Below, one piece after another: positions 8,026 through 15,449 of a stretch of DNA of 64,000 nt. The translations under genes and the position numbers were made by a program. Each line of letters opens with the position of its first letter. The stretch's first letter is position 1. Source of the stretch: Streptomyces sp. NRRL F-5135. GTDB lineage: Bacteria > Actinomycetota > Actinomycetes > Streptomycetales > Streptomycetaceae. Location: assembly GCF_000719775.1 (NCBI RefSeq), contig NZ_JOHR01000013.1, positions 1 through 64,000 on the forward strand, written 5' to 3'. The notes beneath the pieces are model-generated. The model was not told where the DNA came from. It searched no databases and was given only the letters and a program-made list of their open reading frames with translations.

Positions 8026-9462
8026 ATGCCACTGCACCGGGGCGCGGACCGATCCGTCGACATCGCGCCCGACGAGCGGGCCGAGCTGCGGCGGCTGTCG
8101 CTCAACCCGTTCTACGGGGAGGCCGACCCCGTCAGCGAGATGACCCTCGCGCCGCCCATGCACCGGCTGCCCGACGGGCCGATGCCGCCCGCCACCGCGT
8201 ATCAACTCGTGCATGACGAACTGATGCTGGACGGCAACGCGCGACTGAACCTCGCCACCTTCGTCACCACGTGGATGGAGCCCGAGGCCGGCGTCCTGAT
8301 GACGGAGTGCCGGGAGAAGAACATGATCGACAAGGACGAGTACCCGCGCACCGCCGAACTGGAGCGGCGCTGCGTGGCGATGCTCGCCGATCTGTGGAAC
8401 GCGCCCGACCCCGCCGCCGCCATCGGCTGTTCGACCACCGGTTCCAGCGAGGCGTGCATGCTCGCCGGGATGGCGCTCAAGCGCCGGTGGGCCCGGCGCA
8501 ACGCGGCGCGGTACCCCGCCACCGCCCGGCCGAATCTCGTCATGGGGATCAACGTCCAGGTCTGCTGGGAGAAGTTCTGCGACTTCTGGGAGGTCGAGGC
8601 GCGGTGCGTGCCCATGGAGGGCGACCGGTTCCATCTCGCCCCGGAGGCCGCCGCCGAGCTGTGCGACGAGAACACCATCGGGGCCGTGGCCGTTCTCGGC
8701 TCCACCTTCGACGGCTCCTACGAGCCCGTCGCCGGCCTCTGCGCGGCACTGGACGCGCTGGAGGAGCGTACGGGGCTTGACGTGCCCGTCCACGTCGACG
8801 GGGCCTCGGGCGCCATGGTCGCGCCCTTCCTGGACGAGGACGTCGTCTGGGACTTCCGGCTGCCGCGGGTGTCGTCCATCAACACCTCCGGGCACAAGTA
8901 CGGACTCGTCTACCCCGGCGTCGGCTGGGCCCTGTGGCGCTCGTCCGCCGAGCTGCCCGAGGAGCTGGTCTTCCGCGTCAACTACCTGGGCGGCGACATG
9001 CCCACCTTCGCGCTGAACTTCTCCCGGCCGGGCGCGCAGGTGGTCGCGCAGTACTACACCTTCCTGCGGCTCGGCCGGGAGGGTTTCCGCGCCGTGCAGC
9101 GGACCGCGCGGGACATCGCCACGAAGCTGTCCGGCCGCATCGGTGAGATGGCCGGGTTCCGGCTGCTGACCCGGGGGGACGAGCTGCCCGTGTTCGCCTT
9201 CACCACCGCGCCGGACGTCACCAACTTCAACGTCTTCGACGTCTCGCGGCGGCTGCGCGAACACGGCTGGCTGGTGCCCGCGTACACCTTCCCCGCGAAC
9301 CGCGAGGACCTGTCCGTCCTGCGCGTGGTCTGCCGCAACGGGTTCTCGGCCGACCTGGCGGAACTGCTGGTGGCCGACCTGGAGCAGGCCCTGACCGAAC
9401 TGCGCCGCCAGGAACGTCCGGCGAGCCGCGACAGGCGGGCCGCCACCGCTTTCCATCACTGA
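8026..9462 (+). CDS. gadB: Glutamate decarboxylase (PLP-dependent)
   Basis: Converts L-glutamate to GABA and CO2, consuming a proton. The 478-aa length and sequence fit group II PLP decarboxylases of the GadA/GadB type: LNLATFVTTWMEPEA near the N-terminus, GCSTTGSSEACMLAGMALKR (about residues 135-154), HVDGASGAMVAPF (about 257-269) and SINTSGHKYGLVYPGVGW (about 285-302), whose Lys should hold the cofactor. The ATG at 8026 follows GTGAGGAG with 8 bases; an upstream start at 8011 would include the ribosome site in the coding sequence. It stands alone, with no antiporter gene beside it, so a classical acid-resistance pair is not evident here. Confidence 0.95.
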   Translation: MPLHRGADRSVDIAPDERAELRRLSLNPFYGEADPVSEMTLAPPMHRLPDGPMPPATAYQLVHDELMLDGNARLNLATFVTTWMEPEAGVLMTECREKNMIDKDEYPRTAELERRCVAMLADLWNAPDPAAAIGCSTTGSSEACMLAGMALKRRWARRNAARYPATARPNLVMGINVQVCWEKFCDFWEVEARCVPMEGDRFHLAPEAAAELCDENTIGAVAVLGSTFDGSYEPVAGLCAALDALEERTGLDVPVHVDGASGAMVAPFLDEDVVWDFRLPRVSSINTSGHKYGLVYPGVGWALWRSSAELPEELVFRVNYLGGDMPTFALNFSRPGAQVVAQYYTFLRLGREGFRAVQRTARDIATKLSGRIGEMAGFRLLTRGDELPVFAFTTAPDVTNFNVFDVSRRLREHGWLVPAYTFPANREDLSVLRVVCRNGFSADLAELLVADLEQALTELRRQERPASRDRRAATAFHH

Positions 9463-9474
9463 CCCGCGTGTTCC

Positions 9475-9514
9475 CTCACCGGCTCACGCGCTCACCGGCT
9501 CACGCGCTCACCGG
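9475..9514. repeat. 16-bp tandem repeat across the VOC gene stop
   Basis: The unit CTCACCGGCTCACGCG is present at 9475-9490 and 9491-9506, followed by a partial third copy from 9507 (CTCACCGG). The third copy contains the stop codon of the minus-strand gene that ends at 9508. Confidence 0.9.
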
Positions 9515-9897
9515 CCGGCGGATCCGTTCCAGTCGACGAGCTGGACGATGACCCCGTTGGGGTCCCTGACCTGGAAGGCGCGTTCGCCCCAGGGCTCCTC
9601 GCGCAACGGCATCGTGACGGCGACTCCCTCGGCGGTCAGGCGGGCCAGTTCGGCTTCGAGGTCGTCGACGACGAAGGCGAGGATCACCCCGCCGGCATGG
9701 TCGTCGCGCTGGTCGTCGGGGAGCGAGGCCAGACCGCGCCGCAGGTAGATGACGTTCATCCCGGCGTCCTCGCGGGCCAGGGACGCGAACCCGTCGGCGG
9801 CCGCCTCCTCGCGGAATCCGAAGTGGCAGGTGAGGAAGGCGCTGGAGGCGGAGACGTCGTCGACGTTCAGGGACACGGCGGAAGCGGTGATCGGCAC
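9508..9897 (-). CDS. VOC-family (glyoxalase/bleomycin-resistance fold) protein
   Basis: A 129-aa single vicinal-oxygen-chelate domain: an opening beta strand ITASAVSLNVDDVSASSAFL, a central Gly-x-Ile-Leu-Ala-Phe strand and the closing ERAFQVRDPNGVIVQLVDW (about residues 108-126), where the terminal Asp/Pro-Asn-Gly loop and Gln are typical. The specific substrate is unknown. The GTG at 9897 sits 6 bases after GGAG; the GTG at 9903 overlaps the ribosome site. It lies downstream of the PadR-type regulator on the same strand. The gap between them holds a perfect 24-bp palindrome (9921-9944), so expression is probably controlled there. Confidence 0.87.
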   Translation of the reverse strand: MPITASAVSLNVDDVSASSAFLTCHFGFREEAAADGFASLAREDAGMNVIYLRRGLASLPDDQRDDHAGGVILAFVVDDLEAELARLTAEGVAVTMPLREEPWGERAFQVRDPNGVIVQLVDWNGSAGR

Positions 9898-9920
9898 AGG
9901 CACTCCTTCAGTTCACCAGT

Positions 9921-9944
9921 CCATTAGTCAAGCTTGACTAATGG
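9921..9944. promoter_or_regulatory. Perfect 24-bp palindromic operator upstream of VOC gene
   Basis: The 24 bases at 9921-9944 are identical to their own reverse complement (core TTAGTCAAGCTTGACTAA at 9924-9941). The site lies 24 bases upstream of the VOC gene start. A diverged copy (14 of 18 core positions) is at 9970-9987. The adjacent PadR regulator is the obvious candidate binder, but a MarR- or TetR-type protein elsewhere is possible; the binder is inferred. Confidence 0.85.
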
Positions 9945-9969
9945 ATCGAAGATAACGCGCGGAGATCGG

Positions 9970-9987
9970 TTGGTCAAACTTGATTAG
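9970..9987. promoter_or_regulatory. Second, imperfect copy of the palindromic operator
   Basis: TTGGTCAAACTTGATTAG matches the core of the 9921-9944 palindrome at 14 of 18 positions and starts 46 bp from it. It overlaps the last codon and stop of the PadR gene. Confidence 0.6.
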
Positions 9988-10625
9988 TGACGGTCTCCCT
10001 CATCGGGGATCCCGGTCGCGTACGGGTTCTCCTGCCCCTCGGCGAGCACCCCGACGAACGGCTCGCCCTCGCCCGCGAAGGCGTACGCGCCGCCCTCGAT
10101 GCGTGCGATCAGGCCCTCCGTCCACGTGGCCCCCGCGTCGGCCGAGTGGACCCAGTAGTTCATGATCTCGCCGATGTGACCGAGCTGCTCGGGCCCGTCC
10201 TCGGGGACGTAGTTCTCGGTCACCTCGTTCCGCCAGGCCGCGATCGCGCGCACGCGCTCCCTGAGCAGCCCCACCACCTCGGCGCGCGGCAGGTCCACCA
10301 TGCAGCCGAGCCCCGCCGACAGGACGTCCATCTGCTGGTCGTACGAGGTCAGCGCCGTGCGCAGCAGCCGGAAGTACTCCTCGCGGCCCGCGTCCGTCAG
10401 CTCGTACTCGGTGCGCGGCGGCCCGCCCGCCGTGCTGGGGGCGGTCTCGTGCGCCAGCAGGGCGCCCTGTTTCGCCAGTTGCTTCAGCGCGTGGTAGATC
10501 GAGCCGGGCTTGGCGTTGGACCACTCGTGGGCGCCCCAGTACTCCAGGTCGTTGCGGACCTGGTAGCCATGGGCCCGGCCGTGCTGGCGCACCGCCGCGA
10601 GCACGAGCAAACGGATCGCTGACAT
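9984..10625 (-). CDS. PadR-family transcriptional regulator
   Basis: A 213-aa protein with the PadR winged helix at the N-terminus: LLVLAAVRQHGRAHGYQVRNDL, then KPGSIYHALKQLAKQGAL (residues 6-56) and the wing TEYELTDAGREEYFRLL. The C-terminal half (about 90-213) is a helical dimerisation region of the longer PadR subtype. The ATG start is good. It is followed by the VOC-domain gene after 86 bases that contain the palindrome. PadR proteins usually repress their own or neighbouring genes; the ligand here is unknown. Confidence 0.93.
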   Translation of the reverse strand: MSAIRLLVLAAVRQHGRAHGYQVRNDLEYWGAHEWSNAKPGSIYHALKQLAKQGALLAHETAPSTAGGPPRTEYELTDAGREEYFRLLRTALTSYDQQMDVLSAGLGCMVDLPRAEVVGLLRERVRAIAAWRNEVTENYVPEDGPEQLGHIGEIMNYWVHSADAGATWTEGLIARIEGGAYAFAGEGEPFVGVLAEGQENPYATGIPDEGDRH

Positions 10626-10724
10626 GGGGCCAGGCTATGGCTTCGCCGTCGGCTCCCGGCCCGGGGTCCCGGGCCGGAACACCGGAGCCCTGGCAGGCAC
10701 CCCGCCCGGGGCCCCGCCGTCTCA

Positions 10725-10748
10725 CGTCTCACGCCCCACGTCTCACAG
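10725..10748. repeat. Degenerate 7-bp repeat at the aldehyde dehydrogenase stop
   Basis: Imperfect copies of CTCACGT run from about 10725 into the coding end of the minus-strand dehydrogenase gene; one copy contributes its TGA stop (10743-10745). Other genes in this window show the same arrangement. Confidence 0.6.
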
Positions 10749-12209
10749 CGGGAACCGCGACCGGCCGGCCCGTACCGACACCCACTGCTGGGTCGTGAAC
10801 GCCTCCACCGCCGCGTCCCCGCCCAGCCGCCCGACCCCGGAGCTCTTCTCCCCGCCGAACGGCGCCAGCGGCTCGTCCTGCACGGTCACGTCGTTGACGT
10901 GCATCATGCCGGTGACGATCCGCCGGGCGAACGCCACGCCCCGGGCCAGGTCCGCGGTGTGCACGGCCCCGCTCAGGCCGTACGGACCGCTGTTGGCGAT
11001 CCGTACCGCCTCCTCCTCGCCGTCGAACGGCACCAGCAGCGCCACGGGCCCGAAGATCTCCTGCCGCAGCAGCGGGGAGTCCTCCGCCAGATCCGTCAGC
11101 ACCGTCGGCTCCACGACATTGCCGCGGGTACGGCCCCGTACCAGCGCGGTCGCGCCGTCCTCGATCGCCTGGTCCACCAGCGCCGTCAGGGCCTCCGCCT
11201 GGAAGGTGCTGATCACCGGGCCGATCCGGGTCTCCGGATCGCGCGGGTCACCGGCCTTCAGCGCCCGCACCCGCGCCATGAACCGCTCGGTGAACTCCCG
11301 CTCGACGCGCCGGTCCACCAGGATGCGGTTGGCCGCCGTACAAACCTGCCCCTGGAAGAAGAAGCGGCTGGCGACGGCCGCATCCACCGCCTGGTCGAGG
11401 CCCGCGTCGTCCAGGTCGTCCAGGACGACGAAGGCGCTGTTCCCGCTCAGCTCCAGCACGGTCCGTTTGAAGTTGGCCCCCGCGATCGCGCCCACGTGCC
11501 GGCCGACCCGGTCGGAGCCGGCGAACGAGATCACCTTGGGCACCGGGTGTTCGAGCAGCGCGTCGCCGATCTCCGCGATGTCCGTCACGACGACGTTGAG
11601 CAGTCCGGCCGGCAGCCCGGCGTCCTCGAAGAGCCTGGCCACCAGCCCGCCGCCGACGACCGGCGCGTTCTGGTTGGGCTTGATCACCACGGCGTTGCCC
11701 AGCGCCAGCGCGGGCGCCACCGACCGCAACGCCACCAGGAGCGGGAAGTTGAACGGGCTGATCACCCCGACGACTCCGACCGGCAGCCGGTAGACGCGGT
11801 TCTCGCGGCCGTCCGCGGACGTCGACAGGATCCGGCCCTCGGGGCGCAGCGCAAGGTGGATCGCCTCGCGGAGATACTCCTCGGAGGTGCGGACCTCGTG
11901 CTCCGCCTTCAGGCGCGTACCGCCCAGCTCGTCGATGATCGCCTCGACGATCTCCTCCCGGCGCTCCCCGACCAGTGCCAGCACCCGTTCCAGGACCTGC
12001 CTGCGGAGGTACGGACTGGTCTCGGCCCAGGCGGGCTGCGCGCGTTCGGCGGCGCGGTAGGCCTCATCGACCTCCAGGGCCGTGGCCACGGTGATGGCGG
12101 CCAGCTTCTCCCCGTTGTACGGGTTGAAATCGATGATGTCCCACGAGCCGCTGCCGGTCCGCCACTCGCCGTCGATGTACTGGTGGGCCAGGTCGGTGAA
12201 GTAGGACAT
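10743..12209 (-). CDS. NAD(P)-dependent aldehyde dehydrogenase
   Basis: Oxidises an aldehyde to the carboxylate with NAD(P)+. The 488-aa protein has the complete family pattern: NFPLLVALRSVAPALALGNAVVIKP (cofactor and substrate entry, about residues 145-170), FAGSDRVGRHVG (about 218), catalytic Glu in LELSGNSAF (about 241) and catalytic Cys in FFFQGQVCTAANRI (about 275). The N-terminus SYFTDLAHQYIDGEWRTG resembles benzaldehyde/vanillin-type dehydrogenases, but the substrate is not determined. The ATG at 12209 has AAGGGA 5 bases upstream; an in-frame ATG at 12251 has a similar site and would add 14 residues. Confidence 0.93.
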   Translation of the reverse strand: MSYFTDLAHQYIDGEWRTGSGSWDIIDFNPYNGEKLAAITVATALEVDEAYRAAERAQPAWAETSPYLRRQVLERVLALVGERREEIVEAIIDELGGTRLKAEHEVRTSEEYLREAIHLALRPEGRILSTSADGRENRVYRLPVGVVGVISPFNFPLLVALRSVAPALALGNAVVIKPNQNAPVVGGGLVARLFEDAGLPAGLLNVVVTDIAEIGDALLEHPVPKVISFAGSDRVGRHVGAIAGANFKRTVLELSGNSAFVVLDDLDDAGLDQAVDAAVASRFFFQGQVCTAANRILVDRRVEREFTERFMARVRALKAGDPRDPETRIGPVISTFQAEALTALVDQAIEDGATALVRGRTRGNVVEPTVLTDLAEDSPLLRQEIFGPVALLVPFDGEEEAVRIANSGPYGLSGAVHTADLARGVAFARRIVTGMMHVNDVTVQDEPLAPFGGEKSSGVGRLGGDAAVEAFTTQQWVSVRAGRSRFPL

Positions 12210-12308
12210 GCGATCCCTTACGACAGGTGCAAACTCCTGATACGACGTCATCGTACTGATCCCTTTTGCGCTTCGGGGCCCTCCGAGCCGCCCGATTTCA
12301 TGGGCTGT

Positions 12309-13190
12309 TCAGATGAGTTGGAGCAGGCCGCGGAGCACGTCACGGCTCTCCTCCGGCCCCGGGCTGTCCTCCTGGAGGCGCTCCATCACCCGTTCGTACT
12401 GCGCCACTTCCTCCTGCTTGTCCAGATAGAGCGCGCTGGTCAGCTGTTCCAGGAACACGACGTCGGAGAGGTCCGACTCGGGGAAGCGCAGCATGGTGAA
12501 GGCGCCGCTCTCGCCCGCGTGCCCGCCGAAGCTGAACGGCATCACCTGGAGTGTGATGTTCGGCTGCTCCGAGACCTCGATCAGGTGTTTCAACTGTCCC
12601 TGCATCACCGCCCGGTCGCCGTAGGGGCGGCGCAGCGCGGCCTCGTCGAGGATCGCGTGGAAGCGCGGCGCCCGCTCGGAGACGAGGACCTTCTGCCGTT
12701 CCAGCCGCAGCGCGACCCGGCGTTCGACCTCGGCGCACGGCGCGTCGGGCTGGCCGCGGGTGACGACCGCGTGCGCGTACGCCTCGGTCTGGAGCAGACC
12801 GTGCACGAACTGGACCTCGTAGATGCGGATCAGCGAGGCGGCTCCTTCGAGACCGATGTAGGTCTGGAACCAGCCGGGCAGCACATCGCCGTAGCTGTGC
12901 CACCATCCCGCGACGTTCGCCTCCCGGGCGAGGCCGAGCAGGGCCGCGCGCTCGCCCTCGTCGGCGACTCCGTAGAGCGTCAGCAGATCCTCGATGTCCC
13001 TGGCCTTGAAGCTCACCCGTCCCAACTCCATACGGCTGATCTTGGACTCGGATGCGCGGATCGAGTAGCCGGCGGCCTCGCGCGTGATGCCGCGCGTCTC
13101 GCGCAGCCGCCTCAGCTGTGAGCCAAGCAGGATGCGCCGCACCACGGAACCGCCCGATTCGGCTGCGGTCACGTCTCCAACCCTCCCCAT
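12309..13190 (-). CDS. Helix-turn-helix regulator with DUF5753 (WhiJ-like, Scr1 family)
   Basis: A 293-aa protein with an XRE-type helix-turn-helix (LGSQLRRLRETRGITREAAG, then SESKISRMELGRVSFKARD, about residues 22-65) and a C-terminal DUF5753 region (ARE..GWWHSYGDVLPGWFQTYIGLE..A to MLRFPESDLSDVVFLEQLTSALYLDK). These regulators occur in Streptomyces next to a small DUF397 protein and an anti-sigma-like ATPase, as in the WhiJ and AbaA loci linked to development and antibiotic production. Both partners are present here (13520-14053 and 14587-14829). The ATG at 13190 has GGGGAG 6 bases upstream. It is divergent from the ATPase gene; the gap between them contains the 28-bp element at 13364-13391. 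Confidence 0.92.
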   Translation of the reverse strand: MGRVGDVTAAESGGSVVRRILLGSQLRRLRETRGITREAAGYSIRASESKISRMELGRVSFKARDIEDLLTLYGVADEGERAALLGLAREANVAGWWHSYGDVLPGWFQTYIGLEGAASLIRIYEVQFVHGLLQTEAYAHAVVTRGQPDAPCAEVERRVALRLERQKVLVSERAPRFHAILDEAALRRPYGDRAVMQGQLKHLIEVSEQPNITLQVMPFSFGGHAGESGAFTMLRFPESDLSDVVFLEQLTSALYLDKQEEVAQYERVMERLQEDSPGPEESRDVLRGLLQLI

Positions 13191-13363
13191 CGCATGTGGT
13201 TCTCCCCGGAGCACCCCCGCACTCCAAGTGCCGGATTCTGCCATCAAAACGCTTCAGCCCGTACGCATTCGATTACGGAAATAAGAAGGCTTTGCGGAGA
13301 GAGCGAAATTGGTCACGAGAAGAAAACAGCTGGTAACGGCATGAGCCGGTGCAATCAAGGCGC

Positions 13364-13391
13364 GTGCACGTGCATCTGCCCTTGCATCTGC
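13364..13391 (+). promoter_or_regulatory. 28-bp element shared with the DUF397 promoter (copy 1)
   Basis: The sequence begins GTGCACGTGCATCTGC (13364-13379), with the 10-bp palindrome TGCACGTGCA at its head and tandem TGCATCTGCCCT units at 13371-13382 and 13383-13394. It matches the element at 14893-14920 (opposite strand) at 25 of 28 positions. It lies between the divergent DUF5753 and ATPase genes. It is likely the operator of the WhiJ-like regulator; this is inferred. Confidence 0.75.
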
Positions 13392-13519
13392 CCTGCGCAT
13401 TGGGAACCATGGGCCTCGCGCACCTGCGTGCTCGTTCGTGTTTGACGTGTTGTGACGCCGGACCACCCGCCTGGACCACCGCAGTACAGCTACGGCCGCG
13501 ATTCCCGGGAGTGCCTCGC

Positions 13520-14053
13520 ATGGGGATGGATGGATCGACCATGCTCAAGCCTTTAAGGCAAGGGCTTCCCCCCATCGATCCCAAGGGGGCCGCGGGCTCC
13601 GCGTCGTGCGCGCTGCCGGGCCGCTACGAAGCGGTGCGCGGCGCGCGGCAGTTCACGCGGACGACGCTGAAGCAGTGGGACCTGAGCGACCGCTTCGACG
13701 ATGTCGCCCTGGTCGTCTCCGAACTGGTCACGAACGCCCTGCGGCACGCCCTTCCGGACGAGGAGGGCCCGGACCTCGAACGGCCCGGCCGGATCGGCCG
13801 CGAGACGTACGACCTGTCCGTACGACTGCACCTGATGCGCTGGTCGTCCCGCCTGGTGTGCGCCGTACGGGACCCCAGCCACGCGGGGCCGTCGGTGCGC
13901 CGGACCGAGGAGGACGGGGCCGCGGAGTCCGGCCGGGGGCTGTGCCTGGTCGAGTCGTTCAGTGACACGTGGGGCTGGCATCCGCTGACGGGGGCCCTGC
14001 GCGGCAAGGTGGTCTGGGCGCTGTTCCAGTTGCCCCCGGACCGGACCTGTTGA
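13520..14053 (+). CDS. ATP-binding protein, anti-sigma serine-kinase-like (HATPase_c)
   Basis: A 177-aa GHKL/HATPase_c protein of the RsbW-like type common in Streptomyces. It has the N-box FDDVALVVSELVTNALRHAL (about residues 67-86), a middle region around VRDPSHAGP, and the glycine-rich SGRGLCLVESFSDTWGWHP (about 142-160), followed by the closing KVVWALFQLP strand. Members bind ATP and may phosphorylate or sequester sigma-factor regulators; the partner is unknown. The ATG at 13520 follows GGGAG by 8 bases; longer versions from 13349 would translate the operator region. It forms a trio with the DUF5753 regulator and the DUF397 protein. Confidence 0.9.
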   Translation: MGMDGSTMLKPLRQGLPPIDPKGAAGSASCALPGRYEAVRGARQFTRTTLKQWDLSDRFDDVALVVSELVTNALRHALPDEEGPDLERPGRIGRETYDLSVRLHLMRWSSRLVCAVRDPSHAGPSVRRTEEDGAAESGRGLCLVESFSDTWGWHPLTGALRGKVVWALFQLPPDRTC

Positions 14054-14586
14054 CGCCGGACCCGACCTGACCGCCGACGGCCTCCGCCACCCGGGGCGGG
14101 GTACCCCTTCGCGCACACTTCACATGCGCCCCTGACGCGCCCTCACGCGGCCCCGACGTGACTCCGCGCGGCCCCGAGGCGGTCGCACGTGTCCCCCGGC
14201 TCCGCCCGCCGGGGGGCCGTCGGCGGCGCCGTTGACCGGTTCGCGGTCTTTACGGAACGCGGTTCATGCGCTCGCCTCTTCCTGGTACATACCCATTCGG
14301 CCAAGGAGTGCGCAAAGTTGGCCGAAAACATACGTCGAGAAACGTGCTGTCCGGCCGCCGAACCCCTAGGGCCGACGCCCCCGTTCCGGAAGCACTCGGG
14401 CGCACCGAAGGACGTACGGGCGCCCCGGAGCCCGACCGGGCCGCCCGGACAGAGACGCATCCCCCGGCGTGCGCCGGGCGCACGCCGGTTCAGGTGACCG
14501 CCCTCAGGTGACAGTCCCCAGGTGCCGACGCCGGGTACCGGCGTTCAGGTACCGGCGTTCAGGTACCGGCGTTCAGGTACCGGCGT
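14054..14586. other. Intergenic gap between the ATPase and DUF397 genes
   Basis: This 533-bp convergent gap has no convincing gene. It contains a hairpin (14193-14215), a lower-GC island of about 100 bp (about 14245-14350) with a 9-bp inverted repeat (14296-14304 / 14318-14326), and a 14-bp tandem repeat at its right edge (14535-14590). Confidence 0.6.
14193..14215 (+). terminator. Hairpin terminator after the ATPase gene
   Basis: CCCCCGGC (14193-14200) pairs with GCCGGGGG (14208-14215) across a 7-nt loop, 140 bases after the ATPase stop. No T-run. Confidence 0.55.
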
Positions 14587-14590
14587 TCAA
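14535..14590. repeat. 14-bp tandem repeat ending in the DUF397 stop codon
   Basis: Four units of GTACCGGCGTTCAG start at 14535, 14549, 14563 and 14577; the first three are identical and the last ends in AA. The fourth contains the TGA stop of the minus-strand DUF397 gene (14587-14589), so the extra copies are all downstream of the stop. Confidence 0.95.
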
Positions 14591-14829
14591 ACGGTCGCGA
14601 TCAGGTGGTCGAACTCGCCGTCCTTGACACCGAGCAGCATGGCCTCGATCTCGGCGGGTGTGTAGACGAGTGCGGGTCCGTCGGGGTGGCGCGAATTGCG
14701 CACCGCCACCTCTCCGCCCGGCAGTTTGGCGAACTCCACACAAGAGCCCTGGGAGTTGCTGTGCCTGCTCTTCTGCCAGACGACTCCGTGAAGCTCTGTG
14801 GCCGTTATGCCGTTGTACACGTGGTGCAC
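14587..14829 (-). CDS. DUF397 domain protein (small partner of WhiJ-like regulators)
   Basis: An 80-aa protein with the DUF397 signature VVWQKSRHSNSQGSCVEFAK (about residues 15-34), VAVRNSRHPDGPALVYTPAE and the closing EIEAMLLGVKDGEFDHL. DUF397 proteins accompany DUF5753 regulators and are thought to counteract them in a toxin/antitoxin-like or activator/antagonist relation. The GTG at 14829 has GGGGAG 6 bases upstream; a TTG at 14850 would include that site. The promoter side carries the second copy of the 28-bp element (14893-14920). Confidence 0.92.
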   Translation of the reverse strand: MHHVYNGITATELHGVVWQKSRHSNSQGSCVEFAKLPGGEVAVRNSRHPDGPALVYTPAEIEAMLLGVKDGEFDHLIATV

Positions 14830-14892
14830 AGGTCGCTCCCCGAGTTGCAAAGTGCAGGTTTGAACTGTCTCGGATCATAGCTCTGTTCATGT

Positions 14893-14920
14893 GCTGATGC
14901 ATGAGCAGATGCACGTGCAC
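14893..14920 (-). promoter_or_regulatory. 28-bp element shared with the ATPase promoter (copy 2)
   Basis: Read on the minus strand it begins GTGCACGTGCATCTGC (14920 down to 14905) and matches 13364-13391 at 25 of 28 positions, including the second TGCATC core. It starts 64 bases upstream of the DUF397 start and has the same orientation relative to its gene as copy 1. Confidence 0.75.
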
Positions 14921-15083
14921 GAGGGGTGTTCCCGTGGTTACAGATACACCCGCTGACATGGCATGTCCGGCGTGGACCGACCCCACGTCCCCCGTACCCC
15001 GAAAGGTGAGACGCATGAGGGGCCGCGGAGGATCCCCTTCCCTCGGAACTCGTGCGGAACTTCTCACGGAGAACTAAGAGAAA

Positions 15084-15112
15084 AGGCGGGGCGGGAAGTG
15101 GAAACCCCGCCT
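15084..15112 (-). terminator. Intrinsic terminator of the minus-strand zinc operon
   Basis: AGGCGGGG (15105-15112 read on the minus strand) pairs with CCCCGCCT (15084-15091) across 13 nt and is followed on the minus strand by TTTCTCTT. It lies 89 bases after the rpsR stop, so it ends the rpmG-rpmE-COG0523-rpsR operon. Confidence 0.75.
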
Positions 15113-15200
15113 CGGCGAAGGCCGCGGCGGGGCTGTCCGTACGCATGTGCACCAGTGGGAAAGGAGCGGGAAAAGAAGGCGGAAGGGGCGGGCCCGCCCG

Positions 15201-15449
15201 TCAGTGGGGCGACGAGCGGTAGGGCAGCAGACCCATTTCCCGGGCGTTCTTGATCGCGCGGGCGAGCTGCCGCTGCTGTCGCGCGCTCACGCGTGTCACC
15301 CTACGGCTGCGGATCTTGCCCCGGTCAGAGATGAACTTCCGCAGCAGATCGGCGTTCTTGTAGTCGATGTACGTGATCCCGTCGCGGTCCAGGGGGTTGG
15401 GGCGGGGCGCGGCCCTGTCACGGCGGGGGGCGGGGGGACGGGGGGACAT
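15201..15449 (-). CDS. rpsR: Ribosomal protein S18, alternative zinc-independent paralogue
   Basis: An 82-aa 30S protein S18: [31 protein letters not shown] (about residues 24-54) and [18 protein letters not shown] are diagnostic. There is no cysteine, unlike zinc-ribbon forms. It is last in the minus-strand operon, and its ATG overlaps the stop of the COG0523 gene as TGATG (15447-15451), which implies coupled translation. Within a set of Cys-free ribosomal paralogues beside a Zur-like box, it is best read as a replacement subunit made when zinc is scarce. Confidence 0.95.
   Translation of the reverse strand: MSPRPPAPRRDRAAPRPNPLDRDGITYIDYKNADLLRKFISDRGKIRSRRVTRVSARQQRQLARAIKNAREMGLLPYRSSPH

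Larger units (their letters stand above)
14830..15200. other. Intergenic gap DUF397 to rpsR
   Basis: This 371-bp gap holds the DUF397 promoter with the 28-bp element (14893-14920) and, at the far side, the T-rich terminator of the zinc-starvation operon (15084-15112). A 39-codon frame from 14958 has no ribosome site and was not called. Confidence 0.65.

Noticed and set aside
14958..15077. Small plus-strand frame of 39 codons between DUF397 and rpsR genes
   Set aside because: No ribosome binding site, Arg/Pro-rich content and no recognisable motif.
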